Shown here: positions 34,442 to 42,962 of the stretch, one piece after another
Layout: each line of letters opens with the position of its first letter
Position numbering within the stretch: the stretch's first letter is position 1
NCBI RefSeq assembly: GCF_013149785.1
Contig: NZ_JABEZU010000003.1
Location: 434,001-498,000, forward strand
Origin: Isoptericola halotolerans
GTDB taxonomy: Bacteria; Actinomycetota; Actinomycetes; Actinomycetales; Cellulomonadaceae
Length of the DNA stretch: 64,000 nucleotides
Reading direction: 5' to 3'
Position numbers and translations under genes: made by a program
Notes under the pieces: generated by a model
The model's input: the letters and a program-made list of their open reading frames with translations, nothing else
Database searches by the model: none
What the model was told of the DNA's origin: nothing

Positions 34442-36071
34442 AGACGGCCTCCACCTGCCAGGCCCCGGCGACCTGGGCCAGCAGCAGCCCGCGCCCGTCG
34501 TCGAGCACCGCCTGCAGGTGCACCCGTCGGGTGCCGCCGTCAGGGGCCCACCATCGTTCGGCGAGCGGCCACGGTCCGGCCCAGCCGACGACCGCGTGCT
34601 CGCCGTCGTCCCAGCGCACCCAGGCCGGGTCGCCGCTGCGGGCGAGGCGGGCGTCGACGACGACGTCATCACCGGTCGCGTCGAGCAGACGGGCGGCGGT
34701 GGGTTCGGGCAGCACGGTGGCCGGGGCCGGGCTGGGCAGGGCCCCCGGCCACGGCCGGTCGGGGGGCCGCTCGACCACGGCGTCCTCGCCGTAGGGCACG
34801 AGCCGGACGCGGCTGCGCGGGTCACGCCCGCCGGCCCGCCGGACGGCGAGCACCCCGTCGCCGCCGAGCAGACCTTGCACGCGGTCCAGGGCCTGGCGGG
34901 CCCGGGCGTCCTGCCCGGCGTCAGCGCCCCACAGGGCGGGCTGGTGCGTGCCGGCGGGGGCGACGTCCTCCGCGGCGAGCGCGAGATGGACCAGGGGTGC
35001 GACCTCGGGCGACCCGTCGGTCCCGGTACGCCGGCGCGCGCCGTCGGTCAGCCAGCCCTCGAGCTGCCAGCGCACCCGGTCGGTGATCCGTGCGGCGGGC
35101 AGCCCCCCGGCCGCAGTGTCGGTGCGCCAGAGCCGCTCCAGCTCGCCCTCGGTGGTGCGGGCGGTGATGCGCAGTCGTCCGCAGGCCACCCCGTGGGCGA
35201 CGAGCAGCGTGTGCAGCTCCTCGGCGAGCCGGCGGGCCGCGAACGCGGCGACGTCGACCCGGCCGGCGGGCGGGTCGAGCGCGGTGCCGACGGCCAGGTC
35301 GACCTCGGGGCGCCGTCGGGCGGGCGGACGCTCGTCCTCCCCACGGGCCAGGCGGTGCGCCCAGACGCCGAGGTCACCGAACCGGGCCGACACGCTCGCC
35401 GCGGGCAGGGCAGCCAGATCCCCGAGGGTGCGCAGCCCGAGGCGCCACCACAGCCCGACGGCGTCCCGGACGGCGGCGACCGCGCCCGGGTCGCACACGG
35501 CGTGCACGAGCTCGCCCACCGGGCGCCCGGCAAGGGCTGCTGCGGATCCTCCGGGAGGGACGACGGCGTCCTCGCGGGCCGCGAGCACCGCGGCGAGCAG
35601 GCCGTCGGCCACTCCCACCTGGCACTCGTGGCCCGCCTCGGCCGTCGCGGCGACGAGCCGTTCGGCCAGCACCCGCTCGGTGCCGTGGTACCTCGCCGCA
35701 CCCTCGGCGGGCAGGAGCAGCAGGCCGGGGCGGGCGACCTCGAGCCCGGCCACGACGGTCTCGGCCCCGGCCGCCACGGGCTCGAAGGCCCGGGCGTCGC
35801 GTTCGTCGTCGGCCTCCAGCAGGACCAGCCCGGGACATGCCTCCTGCGCCTGCCGGCGGCGCATGCCGCGGCGCACCCCGGCGCTGCGCGCGACGGCGGA
35901 GGTCGCGACGACGCTGCGCCCCGCCGTCGTCCCGCCACGCGACGGCGCACCGAGGACGGCGGCGGGCACGTGCGCGTCGAGGCCGGCCTCCGCGAGCGCG
36001 GCGACGACCGGCCAGTCCGGCACCCAGAGCACGGCGGTGCGGGTGCTCCGGGTGCTGCTCCGCGTGCTCAT
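34434..36071 (-). CDS. imuB: ImuB, Y-family polymerase-like SOS mutagenesis factor
   Basis: Catalytically inactive Y-family polymerase homologue that bridges DnaE2 and the beta clamp. It is 545 residues from ATG 36071. The start TAVLWVPDWPVVAA replaces the active-site DxD motif, and the segment VARPGLLLLPAEGAARYHG stands where active enzymes have an SxDE motif, so polymerase acidic residues are missing as expected. LADLAALP-like helix-hairpin-helix sequence (LRTLGDLAALPAASVSARFG) follows. It overlaps imuA (ATGA) and dnaE2 (8 bp), so the three are translationally coupled. Confidence 0.9.
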   Translation of the reverse strand: MSTRSSTRSTRTAVLWVPDWPVVAALAEAGLDAHVPAAVLGAPSRGGTTAGRSVVATSAVARSAGVRRGMRRRQAQEACPGLVLLEADDERDARAFEPVAAGAETVVAGLEVARPGLLLLPAEGAARYHGTERVLAERLVAATAEAGHECQVGVADGLLAAVLAAREDAVVPPGGSAAALAGRPVGELVHAVCDPGAVAAVRDAVGLWWRLGLRTLGDLAALPAASVSARFGDLGVWAHRLARGEDERPPARRRPEVDLAVGTALDPPAGRVDVAAFAARRLAEELHTLLVAHGVACGRLRITARTTEGELERLWRTDTAAGGLPAARITDRVRWQLEGWLTDGARRRTGTDGSPEVAPLVHLALAAEDVAPAGTHQPALWGADAGQDARARQALDRVQGLLGGDGVLAVRRAGGRDPRSRVRLVPYGEDAVVERPPDRPWPGALPSPAPATVLPEPTAARLLDATGDDVVVDARLARSGDPAWVRWDDGEHAVVGWAGPWPLAERWWAPDGGTRRVHLQAVLDDGRGLLLAQVAGAWQVEAVYD

Positions 36072-36934
36072 GCGACCCTCAGGTCGCGACCCACGGCGAG
36101 GCGTGGGCCGACATCCTCGGCCGGTGACGGGAGATCCCCGCAGACGGGCACCTCGACGTCGATCTCCACGGGCCGGGCCGCCGCGCCGCGCCCGGTACGC
36201 AGCACCGACAGGGTGCGCCGACGCAGCCACCCGGCACCGGCGTCGGCACCCGACCAGGCCCCGCCGCGGGCGTCGAGCACGACGTGCGCGCCGGGCCACC
36301 GCTCGGTGGTGACCAGGACGGCGTCGCGCTGACGGGTGCGGGCGGCGAGCCGCCGGCGGTCGACGTCGGCCAGCGCGGCCCGCGGCCCGACGACGAGCAC
36401 GTCCATGCCGTCGAGCAGCGCGGCGAGCACGGCGGGGGCGTCCGGGCCCGGGGCGGGGACGACGGCGGTGCGCTCCAGCGAGATGCCGACGTCGGCGGCG
36501 GCGAGCATCCCGACGGCGGGAGCCCCGACGAAGGCTACCCAGGCGCCGTCACGCGAGGCGGTGGCGAGCAGGGCGAGCAGCAGGCTCGTGGAGCCCTGCA
36601 CGGTGAGGATGCCGCCGCTCGGCAGCCCTCCGGGCAGCAGAGGGGCGAGGGCGGGGTGCACCGTACGTGCCGGGGTCTCCGCGGGGATCTCTGGCACCAC
36701 CCGCGTCTTCGGCGATTCGGTCCGTACCGTCCCGAGCGGTGGGCCGGCCGGCGCAGGGATGGCCGGCGCAGGGATGGCCGGCGCAGGGATGGCCGGCGCA
36801 GGGATGGCTGGCCGCATGCTGCGGGGCGGCTCCTGCTCCGCGGCGCGCAACGCGGCCAGCGCTCGCGAGTGCCGGTCGTCGTGGGCCGCCCGGGGCTCAC
36901 GCACCTCGGGACGGGTCCCGGGGACGACGCTCAT
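36068..36934 (-). CDS. imuA: ImuA-like (RecA-fold) SOS mutasome protein
   Basis: First gene of the mutasome operon, 288 residues. The C-terminal two thirds resemble a degenerate RecA/SulA-like fold: ALAPLLPGGLPSGGILTVQGSTSLLLALLATAS followed by WVAFVGAPAVGMLAAADVGISLERT (each shown in part) and MDVLVVGPRAAL. A Walker A lysine is not evident. The first third contains four PAIPA repeats encoded by 15-bp tandem DNA units. ATG 36934 lies 44 bp from the LexA box. Assigned mainly by position before imuB; the sequence itself is divergent. Confidence 0.8.
   Translation of the reverse strand: MSVVPGTRPEVREPRAAHDDRHSRALAALRAAEQEPPRSMRPAIPAPAIPAPAIPAPAIPAPAGPPLGTVRTESPKTRVVPEIPAETPARTVHPALAPLLPGGLPSGGILTVQGSTSLLLALLATASRDGAWVAFVGAPAVGMLAAADVGISLERTAVVPAPGPDAPAVLAALLDGMDVLVVGPRAALADVDRRRLAARTRQRDAVLVTTERWPGAHVVLDARGGAWSGADAGAGWLRRRTLSVLRTGRGAAARPVEIDVEVPVCGDLPSPAEDVGPRLAVGRDLRVA
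36746..36805. repeat. four 15-bp tandem repeats in imuA
   Basis: Four exact units of GGCCGGCGCAGGGAT, giving PAIPA repeats in a linker of the ImuA-like protein. Frame-preserving unit length. Confidence 0.9.
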
Positions 36935-36977
36935 GCGGCCCCCTCCCGGCGGTCGAGCAGTCGGTCGGACCGCATGT

Positions 36978-36993
36978 TCGAACACTTGTTCGA
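36978..36993. promoter_or_regulatory. LexA (SOS) box before imuA
   Basis: TCGAACACTTGTTCGA matches the actinobacterial SOS consensus TCGAAC-N4-GTTCGA exactly; the symmetry extends to ATGTTCGAAC on both sides. It is 44 bp upstream of imuA and predicts LexA repression of imuA-imuB-dnaE2. Confidence 0.92.
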
Positions 36994-37081
36994 ACATGGG
37001 TTCAGTACACGCTCGCCCGCGGCTCGTGTCAACCGCGCTGCTCAGCGCCTCGCAGCACCTGCGACGCCGTCCGTTTCCCTG

Positions 37082-37101
37082 CATACCGCGCGGTCGGTAT
37101 G
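37082..37101. promoter_or_regulatory. TetR-type operator 1
   Basis: CATACCGCGCGGTCGGTATG: half-sites CATACCG and CGGTATG separated by 6 bp. The right half overlaps a likely -10 (TATGCT, 37098-37103) for the MDR gene at 37136. It is the exact reverse complement of operator 2 at 45106. Confidence 0.75.
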
Positions 37102-37135
37102 CTAGGCGCACAGTCCACGACGAGGAGGTCGTACC

Positions 37136-38260
37136 GTGCAGATCACCGGCGCCGTGCTCGAACGCTGCGGGGCACCCGCACCCTGGGCCGACTCACGCCC
37201 GCTGACCGTCGGACCGCTCGAGCTCGACCCACCCGGCCCCGGCGAGATCGCCGTCCGCATCGAGGCCGCCGGGTTGTGCCACTCCGACCTGTCCGTCGTG
37301 GACGGCAACCGCGTGCGCCCCACCCCGATGCTGCTCGGCCACGAGGCCGCCGGCATCGTCGAGGCTGTCGGTGACGGCGTCCCTGACGACGCGGGGACCG
37401 ATGTCGGCACCCGCGTGGTCATGACCTTCCTCCCGCGCTGCGGGCGGTGCGAGGCCTGCGGCACCGACGGTCGCCTGCCCTGCTCGGTCGGGTCGGCGGC
37501 CAACGCGGCCGGCGAGCTCGTCGGCGGCGTGCGACGGCTGCACCGCGACGGCGCCGACGTCCACCACCACCTGGGCGTGAGCGCCTTCGCCACCCACGCC
37601 GTCGTGTCGGCCACGTCCGTGGTCCCCGTGCCCGACGACGTCCCCGCAGACGTCGCGGCGCTGCTCGGCTGCGCCGTGCTCACCGGCGGCGGAGCGGTGC
37701 TCAACGCGGGCCGGCCCGCCCCGGGCCAGGCGGTCACCGTCGTCGGGCTCGGGGGCGTCGGGATGGCCGCGCTGCTGGTCGCCCGGGCGCTCGGCCACGA
37801 GGTGATCGGCATCGACACGATGCCCGCCAAGCTCGACCTCGCCCATGAGCTCGGCGCCCGCGCTCTGACCCCTGCCGAGGCTCTCGACGCCGGTCTGCGC
37901 GCCCCCGTCGTGGTGGAGGCGGCCGGGAACGCACGAGCCTTCGAGACCGCCTACGCCCTCACCGCTCCCGGCGGGACGACCGTCACCGTCGGGCTGCCCG
38001 GGCCGGACGCGCGAGCGAGCATCTCCCCGCTGAGCCTCACCGCGGAGGCACGCACCGTCATCGGCTCCTACCTCGGCTCGGCCGTGCCGAGCCGCGACAT
38101 CCCCCGATACGTGGAACTCTGGCGAGCAGGACGCCTGCCGCTGGAACGACTCGTCTCGGCCCGCATCGGGCTGGACGAGCTGCCCCGCGCACTGGACCGC
38201 CTCGCCGCCGGCGAGGAGCTGCGCCAGCTGATCACCTTCGACGAGAGGAACCCCGCATGA
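37136..38260 (+). CDS. zinc-dependent alcohol dehydrogenase (MDR)
   Basis: Medium-chain dehydrogenase oxidising an alcohol to an aldehyde or ketone with NAD(P). It is 374 residues from GTG 37136, SD GAGGAGG at 7 bp. Catalytic zinc ligands are in GLCHSDLSVV and LLGHEAAGIV; the structural zinc cysteines are in PRCGRCEACGTDGRLPC. The Rossmann motif is VTVVGLGGVGMAALLVA. It closely resembles the class III-like enzymes found in acyl and alcohol catabolic clusters. The downstream SDR overlaps its stop (ATGA), and a MaoC gene follows; operator 1 controls this unit. Confidence 0.92.
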   Translation: MQITGAVLERCGAPAPWADSRPLTVGPLELDPPGPGEIAVRIEAAGLCHSDLSVVDGNRVRPTPMLLGHEAAGIVEAVGDGVPDDAGTDVGTRVVMTFLPRCGRCEACGTDGRLPCSVGSAANAAGELVGGVRRLHRDGADVHHHLGVSAFATHAVVSATSVVPVPDDVPADVAALLGCAVLTGGGAVLNAGRPAPGQAVTVVGLGGVGMAALLVARALGHEVIGIDTMPAKLDLAHELGARALTPAEALDAGLRAPVVVEAAGNARAFETAYALTAPGGTTVTVGLPGPDARASISPLSLTAEARTVIGSYLGSAVPSRDIPRYVELWRAGRLPLERLVSARIGLDELPRALDRLAAGEELRQLITFDERNPA

Positions 38261-39018
38261 CCAGCACCACCCCCCGCGTCGCCGTCGTCACCGGCGGCGC
38301 CCGCGGCATCGGCGCCGCGACCGCAGCCCGGCTCGCGGCCGACGGGCACGCCGTGGCCGTGCTCGACCTGCTCGAGGACGTCGCCGCCGAGACCGCCGCG
38401 AAGCTCACCGCGGACGGCCACCGCGCGATCGGCGTCGGCGTCGACGTCGCCGACGAGGAGTCCGTCACCGCCGCCGTCGGGCGCGTGGTCGCTGAGCTCG
38501 GTGCGCCGACCATCCTGGTCAACAACGCCGGCATCCTGCGCGACAACCTGCTGTTCAAGATGTCCACCGACGACTGGGACGCCGTGCTCGGCGTGCACCT
38601 GCGCGGGGCGTTCCTGGTCACCCGCGCCGTGCAGAAGCACATGATCGACGCCGGCTGGGGCCGGATCGTCAACCTGTCCAGCACCTCGGCGCTCGGCAAC
38701 CGCGGGCAGGCCAACTACGCCGCGGCCAAGGCCGGCATGCAGGGGTTCACCAAGACCCTCGCGATCGAGCTCGGCAAGTTCGGCGTCACCGCCAACGCCA
38801 TCGCGCCCGGGGTGATCGCCACCGACATGATCGCCGAGACCGCCGAGCGCGTCGGCGTCCCCCTGGAGGACTTCCTGGCGCACATGGCCAAGGAGGTCCC
38901 GGTGGGCCGCGTCGGACAGCCGCAGGACATCGCCGCCGCGGCGTCGTTCTTCTGCTCGGAGGAGGCGTCCTTCACCAGCGGCCAGGTGCTGTACGTCGCC
39001 GGTGGGCCGAAGGCGTGA
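38257..39018 (+). CDS. SDR family, 3-oxoacyl-(ACP/CoA) reductase type
   Basis: FabG-like short-chain dehydrogenase, 253 residues. It has TGGARGIGAATAARL, NNAGILRDNLLFKM, active site NLSSTSALGNRGQANYAAAKAG (Ser, Tyr, Lys; shown in part) and GQVLYVAGGPKA. The conserved ILRD following NNAG is typical of enzymes acting on 3-hydroxyacyl-CoA or ACP. Overlap with the MDR stop and a following MaoC hydratase suggest dehydrogenation and hydration of a CoA-linked substrate. Confidence 0.9.
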   Translation: MTSTTPRVAVVTGGARGIGAATAARLAADGHAVAVLDLLEDVAAETAAKLTADGHRAIGVGVDVADEESVTAAVGRVVAELGAPTILVNNAGILRDNLLFKMSTDDWDAVLGVHLRGAFLVTRAVQKHMIDAGWGRIVNLSSTSALGNRGQANYAAAKAGMQGFTKTLAIELGKFGVTANAIAPGVIATDMIAETAERVGVPLEDFLAHMAKEVPVGRVGQPQDIAAAASFFCSEEASFTSGQVLYVAGGPKA

Positions 39019-39103
39019 GCGCGGGGAGCCCCTGCCAAGGGACGCCGAGGAACGAGGTGTACCGCAGCGAGGCACCGCAGCGGTCACGCGAAAGGAGAAC
39101 GGC

Positions 39104-39565
39104 ATGAGCGGTGTCATCCGCGTCGAGAGCCCCGCAGCGCTTGCCGACGCCGTCGGGCAGCAGGCGACCGGCGAGTGGTTCACGATCGACCAGGACCGGA
39201 TCGCCGCGTTCGCCGACGCCACCGAGGACCACCAGTGGATCCACCTGGACACCGAACGCGCGAAGGAGGGACCGTTCGGCACGACGATCGCGCACGGCTT
39301 CCTCACGCTGTCGCTGCTGCCGCGCCTCACCGGCGAGCTGATCGAGGTCGGCGCCGTCGCGATGGCGGTCAACTACGGGCTGGACCGGGTCCGGTTCCTC
39401 ACACCGGTACCGTCCGGCGCCCGGGTACGCGCGACCACCGAGGTCACCGGGGCGGAGCCCACCGCCCAGGGCGTGCGGCTCGCCGCGACGGTGACCATCG
39501 AGATCGAGGGGGCCGGGAAGCCTGCGCTCGTCGCCGAGAGCCTGTCGCTGTACGTCCCGGCATAG
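39104..39565 (+). CDS. MaoC family (R)-enoyl-CoA hydratase
   Basis: Hot-dog-fold hydratase, 153 residues, ATG 39104 with SD AAAGGAG. The catalytic hydratase-2 motif is DATEDHQWIHLD, with Asp42 and His47, followed by GPFGTTIAHGFLTLSLLP. VNYGLDRVRFLTPVPSGARVR is conserved in the C-terminal half. It is the third gene of the MDR-SDR-MaoC operon, 85 bp after the SDR. Adds or removes water at a 2-enoyl-CoA. Confidence 0.92.
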   Translation: MSGVIRVESPAALADAVGQQATGEWFTIDQDRIAAFADATEDHQWIHLDTERAKEGPFGTTIAHGFLTLSLLPRLTGELIEVGAVAMAVNYGLDRVRFLTPVPSGARVRATTEVTGAEPTAQGVRLAATVTIEIEGAGKPALVAESLSLYVPA

Positions 39566-39581
39566 CCAGGCAGTCCCCCGC

Positions 39582-39660
39582 CGAGCATGCGATGGCGGCC
39601 CGTCAGGAACGCCTGACGGGCCGCCATCGCATGCTCGACCGTCCTGAGGGCATGGTCGAC
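39582..39660 (+). repeat. palindromic repeat element (copy 2)
   Basis: Perfect 26-bp arms (39582-39607 and 39612-39637) around AACG, outer end CGAGCATGCGATGGCGGCCC; a 12-bp spacer and GCATGGTCGAC follow. It sits 17 bp after the MaoC stop in a 226-bp intergenic region and could also terminate transcription. Confidence 0.85.
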
Positions 39661-39791
39661 ACGCTGATCGGGTCGACCCGGGGTCCCCGGTCGCTGCACG
39701 TCCCGCAGCCCTCACCCTGAGCGCCGAACGTACTCGGCGGTACACACGGCGTGGTCGGCGCCGCCCGACTCCTGTCCGGCAGGATGGCCTC

Positions 39792-40271
39792 ATGCCTGAT
39801 GCGACGTCGCAGCCCCGTTCCCGCGCCCAGCGCATCACCGACACGCTGGCCATGCTGCAGAGCCCGGCCCGGGACGCCTGGGTCGCCTCGGCGTCGTCGG
39901 ACGACGACGGCGCGGCGCACCCGTACCTGATCCCGCTGTCCCTGGTCTGGTGGGACGAGCGGATCCTGCTCGCGCTCCCGGCGGCGTCCCGCACAGCACG
40001 CAGCATCGCCGCCACGTCGACGACACGACTCGCCCTGGGGCACACCCGGGACGTGGTGCTGGTCGACGCCGTCGCCGAGCAGACCGTGCCCGTGGCGGAC
40101 GCGCCGGCGGACCTCGCCGAGGGATACGCCGACCAGGCCGACTGGGATCCGCGCAGCGATCCGGAGGGCTACGTCTACCTGGTCCTGCGGCCCCTGCGCA
40201 TCCAGGCGTGGCGTGAGGTGGACGAGATGCCCGGGCGGACCGTCATGCGCGACGGCGCGTGGGTCACCTGA
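39792..40271 (+). CDS. pyridoxamine-5'-phosphate-oxidase-like flavin/F420-binding protein
   Basis: Split-barrel protein of 159 residues. Typical segments are MLQSPARDAWVASASSDDDGAAHPYLIPLSLVWWDERILLALP (in parts, substrate/cofactor strand pair), TRLALGHTRDVVLVDA and the C-terminal YVYLVLRPLRIQAWREVDEMPGRTVMRDG region, which matches TIGR03618-like F420-dependent enzymes only loosely. Cofactor (FMN, F420 or heme) cannot be decided. It stands alone between two palindromic repeats. Confidence 0.78.
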   Translation: MPDATSQPRSRAQRITDTLAMLQSPARDAWVASASSDDDGAAHPYLIPLSLVWWDERILLALPAASRTARSIAATSTTRLALGHTRDVVLVDAVAEQTVPVADAPADLAEGYADQADWDPRSDPEGYVYLVLRPLRIQAWREVDEMPGRTVMRDGAWVT

Positions 40272-40280
40272 CCCCAGGTT

Positions 40281-40362
40281 CGCCGAGCATGCGATGAGGG
40301 CCCGTCCGGTGATCCGGACGGGCCCTCATCGCATGCTCGGCGGGGCAGACGGCATGGTCGGC
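40281..40362 (+). repeat. palindromic repeat element (copy 3)
   Basis: Perfect 29-bp arms (40281-40309 and 40314-40342) around TGAT, with inner sequence GAGCATGCGATGAGGGCCCG; then GCATGGTCGGCC after a short spacer. It fills the gap between the PNPOx-like gene and the converging thiolase gene and probably also acts as a terminator. Confidence 0.85.
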
Positions 40363-40379
40363 CGGGGCAGGGGCTGGGC

Positions 40380-41603
40380 TCAGAGCCGCTCGAGCACCAT
40401 CGCCATGCCCTGGCCACCGCCGACGCACATGGTCTCCAGTCCGTAGCGACCGCCGGTCGTCTCGAGCCCGTTGAGCAGCGTCGTGGTGATCCGAGCGCCG
40501 GTCATGCCGAACGGGTGCCCGACGGCGATGGCCCCGCCGTGCACGTTGAGCTTGTCCTCGTCGATGCCCAGCTCGCGGGCCGACGGGATCACCTGGGCGG
40601 CGAACGCCTCGTTGATCTCCACCAGGTCCATGTCCTCGATCGCCAGGCCCGCGCGATCGAGGGCCTGGCGGCTGGCCTCCACGGGGCCGAGCCCCATGAT
40701 CTCCGGGGACAGACCGGTGACACCGGTGGACACGATGCGGGCCAACGGCTGCAGACCGAGCTCGTCGACCACCCGGTCCGAGACGATGACGAGCGCCGCC
40801 GCGCCGTCGTTGAGCGGGCAGGCGTTGCCGGCCGTCACGGTGCCGTCGGGCCGGAACACCGGGTCGAGGCCGGCCAGCTTCTCGACGGTGGTGCCCGGGC
40901 GCGGGCCGTCGTCGGCGGCGACGACGGTGCCGTCCGGCAGCGTCACGGGCGTGATCTCGCGCGACCAGAAGCCGTCCGCGATCGCCTGCTCGGCACGCTG
41001 CTGGGAGCGGGCGGCGAACGCGTCCTGCTCGTCGCGGCCGATGCCGTGCACCGAGGCGAGGTTCTCCGCCGTCTGCCCCATGGCGATGTACGCGTCGGGG
41101 AGCTCGCCGTCGCCGCGCGGGTCGGCCCAGACCGGCGCTCCCCCGACGGCACGCTTGGCGGTGCGCTCCGTGGCCCCGGCGAACCGAGGGTTCTCCAGGT
41201 CCTGTCCCTCGATGTAGTCCGACGAGCCCTTGACCATACGGCTCACGGACTCGGCCCCGGCGGAGACGAAGACGTCACCCTCACCGGCCTTGATGGCGTG
41301 GAACGCCATGCGGGTGGACTGCACGCTGGACGAGCAGTAGCGCGTCACGGTGGTGCCGGGGACGCCGTCCAGCCCGAGCAGGACGGCGACGATCCGCCCC
41401 ATGTTCATCCCCTGCTCGCCGCCGGGCAGGCCGCAGCCGAGGATCAGGTCGTCGATACGGTCCGGGTCGAGGGCGGGCACCTTGGCGAGCGCCGCCTCGA
41501 CCATCTGCGCGGCGAGGTCGTCGGCGCGCATCTCGCGCAGCGATCCCTTGTAGGCCCGCCCGATCGGCGAACGGGCGGTGGCCACGATGTAGGCCTCGGT
41601 CAT
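40380..41603 (-). CDS. acetyl-CoA C-acyltransferase (thiolase)
   Basis: Degradative thiolase of 407 residues that cleaves 3-oxoacyl-CoA. The nucleophilic Cys90 is in VTRYCSSSVQSTRMA, the His motif in NVHGGAIAVGHPFGMTGAR, and the second Cys in ETMCVGGGQGMAM. The N-terminus MTEAYIVATARSPIGRAYKGSL is typical of FadA-like enzymes. It follows an acyl-CoA dehydrogenase gene by 49 bp in the same direction, so both probably belong to one beta-oxidation-like operon. Confidence 0.93.
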   Translation of the reverse strand: MTEAYIVATARSPIGRAYKGSLREMRADDLAAQMVEAALAKVPALDPDRIDDLILGCGLPGGEQGMNMGRIVAVLLGLDGVPGTTVTRYCSSSVQSTRMAFHAIKAGEGDVFVSAGAESVSRMVKGSSDYIEGQDLENPRFAGATERTAKRAVGGAPVWADPRGDGELPDAYIAMGQTAENLASVHGIGRDEQDAFAARSQQRAEQAIADGFWSREITPVTLPDGTVVAADDGPRPGTTVEKLAGLDPVFRPDGTVTAGNACPLNDGAAALVIVSDRVVDELGLQPLARIVSTGVTGLSPEIMGLGPVEASRQALDRAGLAIEDMDLVEINEAFAAQVIPSARELGIDEDKLNVHGGAIAVGHPFGMTGARITTTLLNGLETTGGRYGLETMCVGGGQGMAMVLERL

Positions 41604-41652
41604 GATCTGGGTCCTTTCTCGGGTCTCACACGAGTTCGTGTCGCGCGAGTCT

Positions 41653-42870
41653 TCACACGAAGGCCGCGTGGCCGGTGATCGAGCGGCCCACGATGAGCTG
41701 GTTCATGTCCCGGGTGCCCTCGAAGGTGTAGACGGCCTCGGCGTCGGCGAAGTACCGCGCCACCCCGGTGTCGAGCGTGATCCCGTTGCCGCCGCAGACC
41801 TCGCGGCTCAGGGCGACGGTCTCGCGCATCCGGGTGGTGACGAACGCCTTGGCCAGGGCGGCGTGCTGGTCGCGCTGCGCACCCTCGTCCTGCATCTGGG
41901 CGAGGCGGACGCACATCGCGAGGCTGGCGGTGATGTTGCCGAGCGAGGTGGCGAGCTTGTCCTGGACGAGCTGGTAGGACGCGATCGGGTTGCCGAACTG
42001 CTCGCGTTCCTTGGTGTACCGCACGGCGGCCTCGTAGGCGCCGATCATGGTGCCGAGCGCCTGCCAGGAGACGCCGTCACGGGTCACGCGCAGCACGTTG
42101 GCCAGGTCCTTGAAGCCGTTGATCCCCTGCAGGCGGTCCGACTCGGCGATCTCGACGTTCTCGAGCGTGATGTCGGCGTTCTGCACGATGCGCAGCGACT
42201 GCTTGCGCTCGATCTTCGTGGCGGTGAAGCCGGGCGTGCCCTTGCGCACGATGAAGCCCTTGACCTGGTCGTCGGCGGTGTCCTTGGCCCAGACGACGAC
42301 GACGTCGGCGAACGTCGCGTTGCCGATCCAGCGCTTGGCGCCGTTCAGCACCCAGGTGTCGCCGTGGCGGGTGGCGGTGGTGCGCAGACCGCGGGCGGTG
42401 TCGGACCCGGACAGCGGTTCGGTGAGGCCGAAGGCGCCGATGAGGTCGCCGCGCGCCATGGGCGGGAGCCACTGGGCGCGCTGCTCGGGCGAGCCGCCGA
42501 GGCCGATCGAGCTCATCGCCAGGCCGCTGGAGACACCGATGAAGGTGCAGAAGGAGGAGTCCACGCGGGCCAGCTCCATGCCGACCCAGCCCCGGAAGAC
42601 CGCTGAGTTCTCGAACTGGGCGGTCTCCTCCCAGGCGGCGCCGACGGAGCCGAGCTCCGCGAACGGCTTGAAGAGGTGGACGGGGCACTCGGCGCGGTCC
42701 CAGTAGTCGTCCGCGAGCGGGCGCACCTCGCGCTCCATGAAGTCGCGGACGCGGCCGACGGCTTCCTGCTCGACAGGGGTGAGCTGGTGCTGGAAGCCGT
42801 AGAAGTCGACCTCCAGCTGCTCGGGTACCGCAAGAGCGGCGGCGGGGGTCGCCGGGGTGGTGAGAGTCAT
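41653..42870 (-). CDS. acyl-CoA dehydrogenase (glutaryl-CoA dehydrogenase-like)
   Basis: FAD-dependent acyl-CoA dehydrogenase, 405 residues. Recognisable are FGLTEPLSGSDTARGLRTTA, WVLNGAKRWIGNATFADV, QFGNPIASYQLVQDKLA and the catalytic-base motif YTFEGTRDMNQLIVGRSITG, where the Glu in FEGT is the base as in glutaryl-CoA and short-chain enzymes. It is divergent from the QsdR-like regulator with a 92-bp gap that contains two overlapping palindromes. Confidence 0.92.
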   Translation of the reverse strand: MTLTTPATPAAALAVPEQLEVDFYGFQHQLTPVEQEAVGRVRDFMEREVRPLADDYWDRAECPVHLFKPFAELGSVGAAWEETAQFENSAVFRGWVGMELARVDSSFCTFIGVSSGLAMSSIGLGGSPEQRAQWLPPMARGDLIGAFGLTEPLSGSDTARGLRTTATRHGDTWVLNGAKRWIGNATFADVVVVWAKDTADDQVKGFIVRKGTPGFTATKIERKQSLRIVQNADITLENVEIAESDRLQGINGFKDLANVLRVTRDGVSWQALGTMIGAYEAAVRYTKEREQFGNPIASYQLVQDKLATSLGNITASLAMCVRLAQMQDEGAQRDQHAALAKAFVTTRMRETVALSREVCGGNGITLDTGVARYFADAEAVYTFEGTRDMNQLIVGRSITGHAAFV

Positions 42871-42902
42871 GGTGCTCCGATCGTCGTCGATCCGTGGCGT
42901 CA

Positions 42903-42945
42903 GTGTGCATCATTCTGCGAGATGTTGCACACCTCGCGCAACATC
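42903..42945. promoter_or_regulatory. overlapping palindromes between acyl-CoA dehydrogenase and QsdR-like genes
   Basis: GATGTTGC (42921) and GCAACATC (42938) form one inverted repeat with 9-bp spacer; GTGTGCA (42903) and TGCACAC (42926) form a second. Position between divergent genes suggests the operator of the regulator at 42963. Confidence 0.6.
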
Positions 42946-42962
42946 CGGCTAGGCTGCTGCGC

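Noticed and set aside
30587-35086. Very long open frame (about 1500 codons) antisense to dnaE2 and imuB
   Set aside because: It is a by-product of the high GC content; the opposite strand carries unmistakable DnaE2 and ImuB motifs, and this frame's translation is low-complexity with no recognisable domain.
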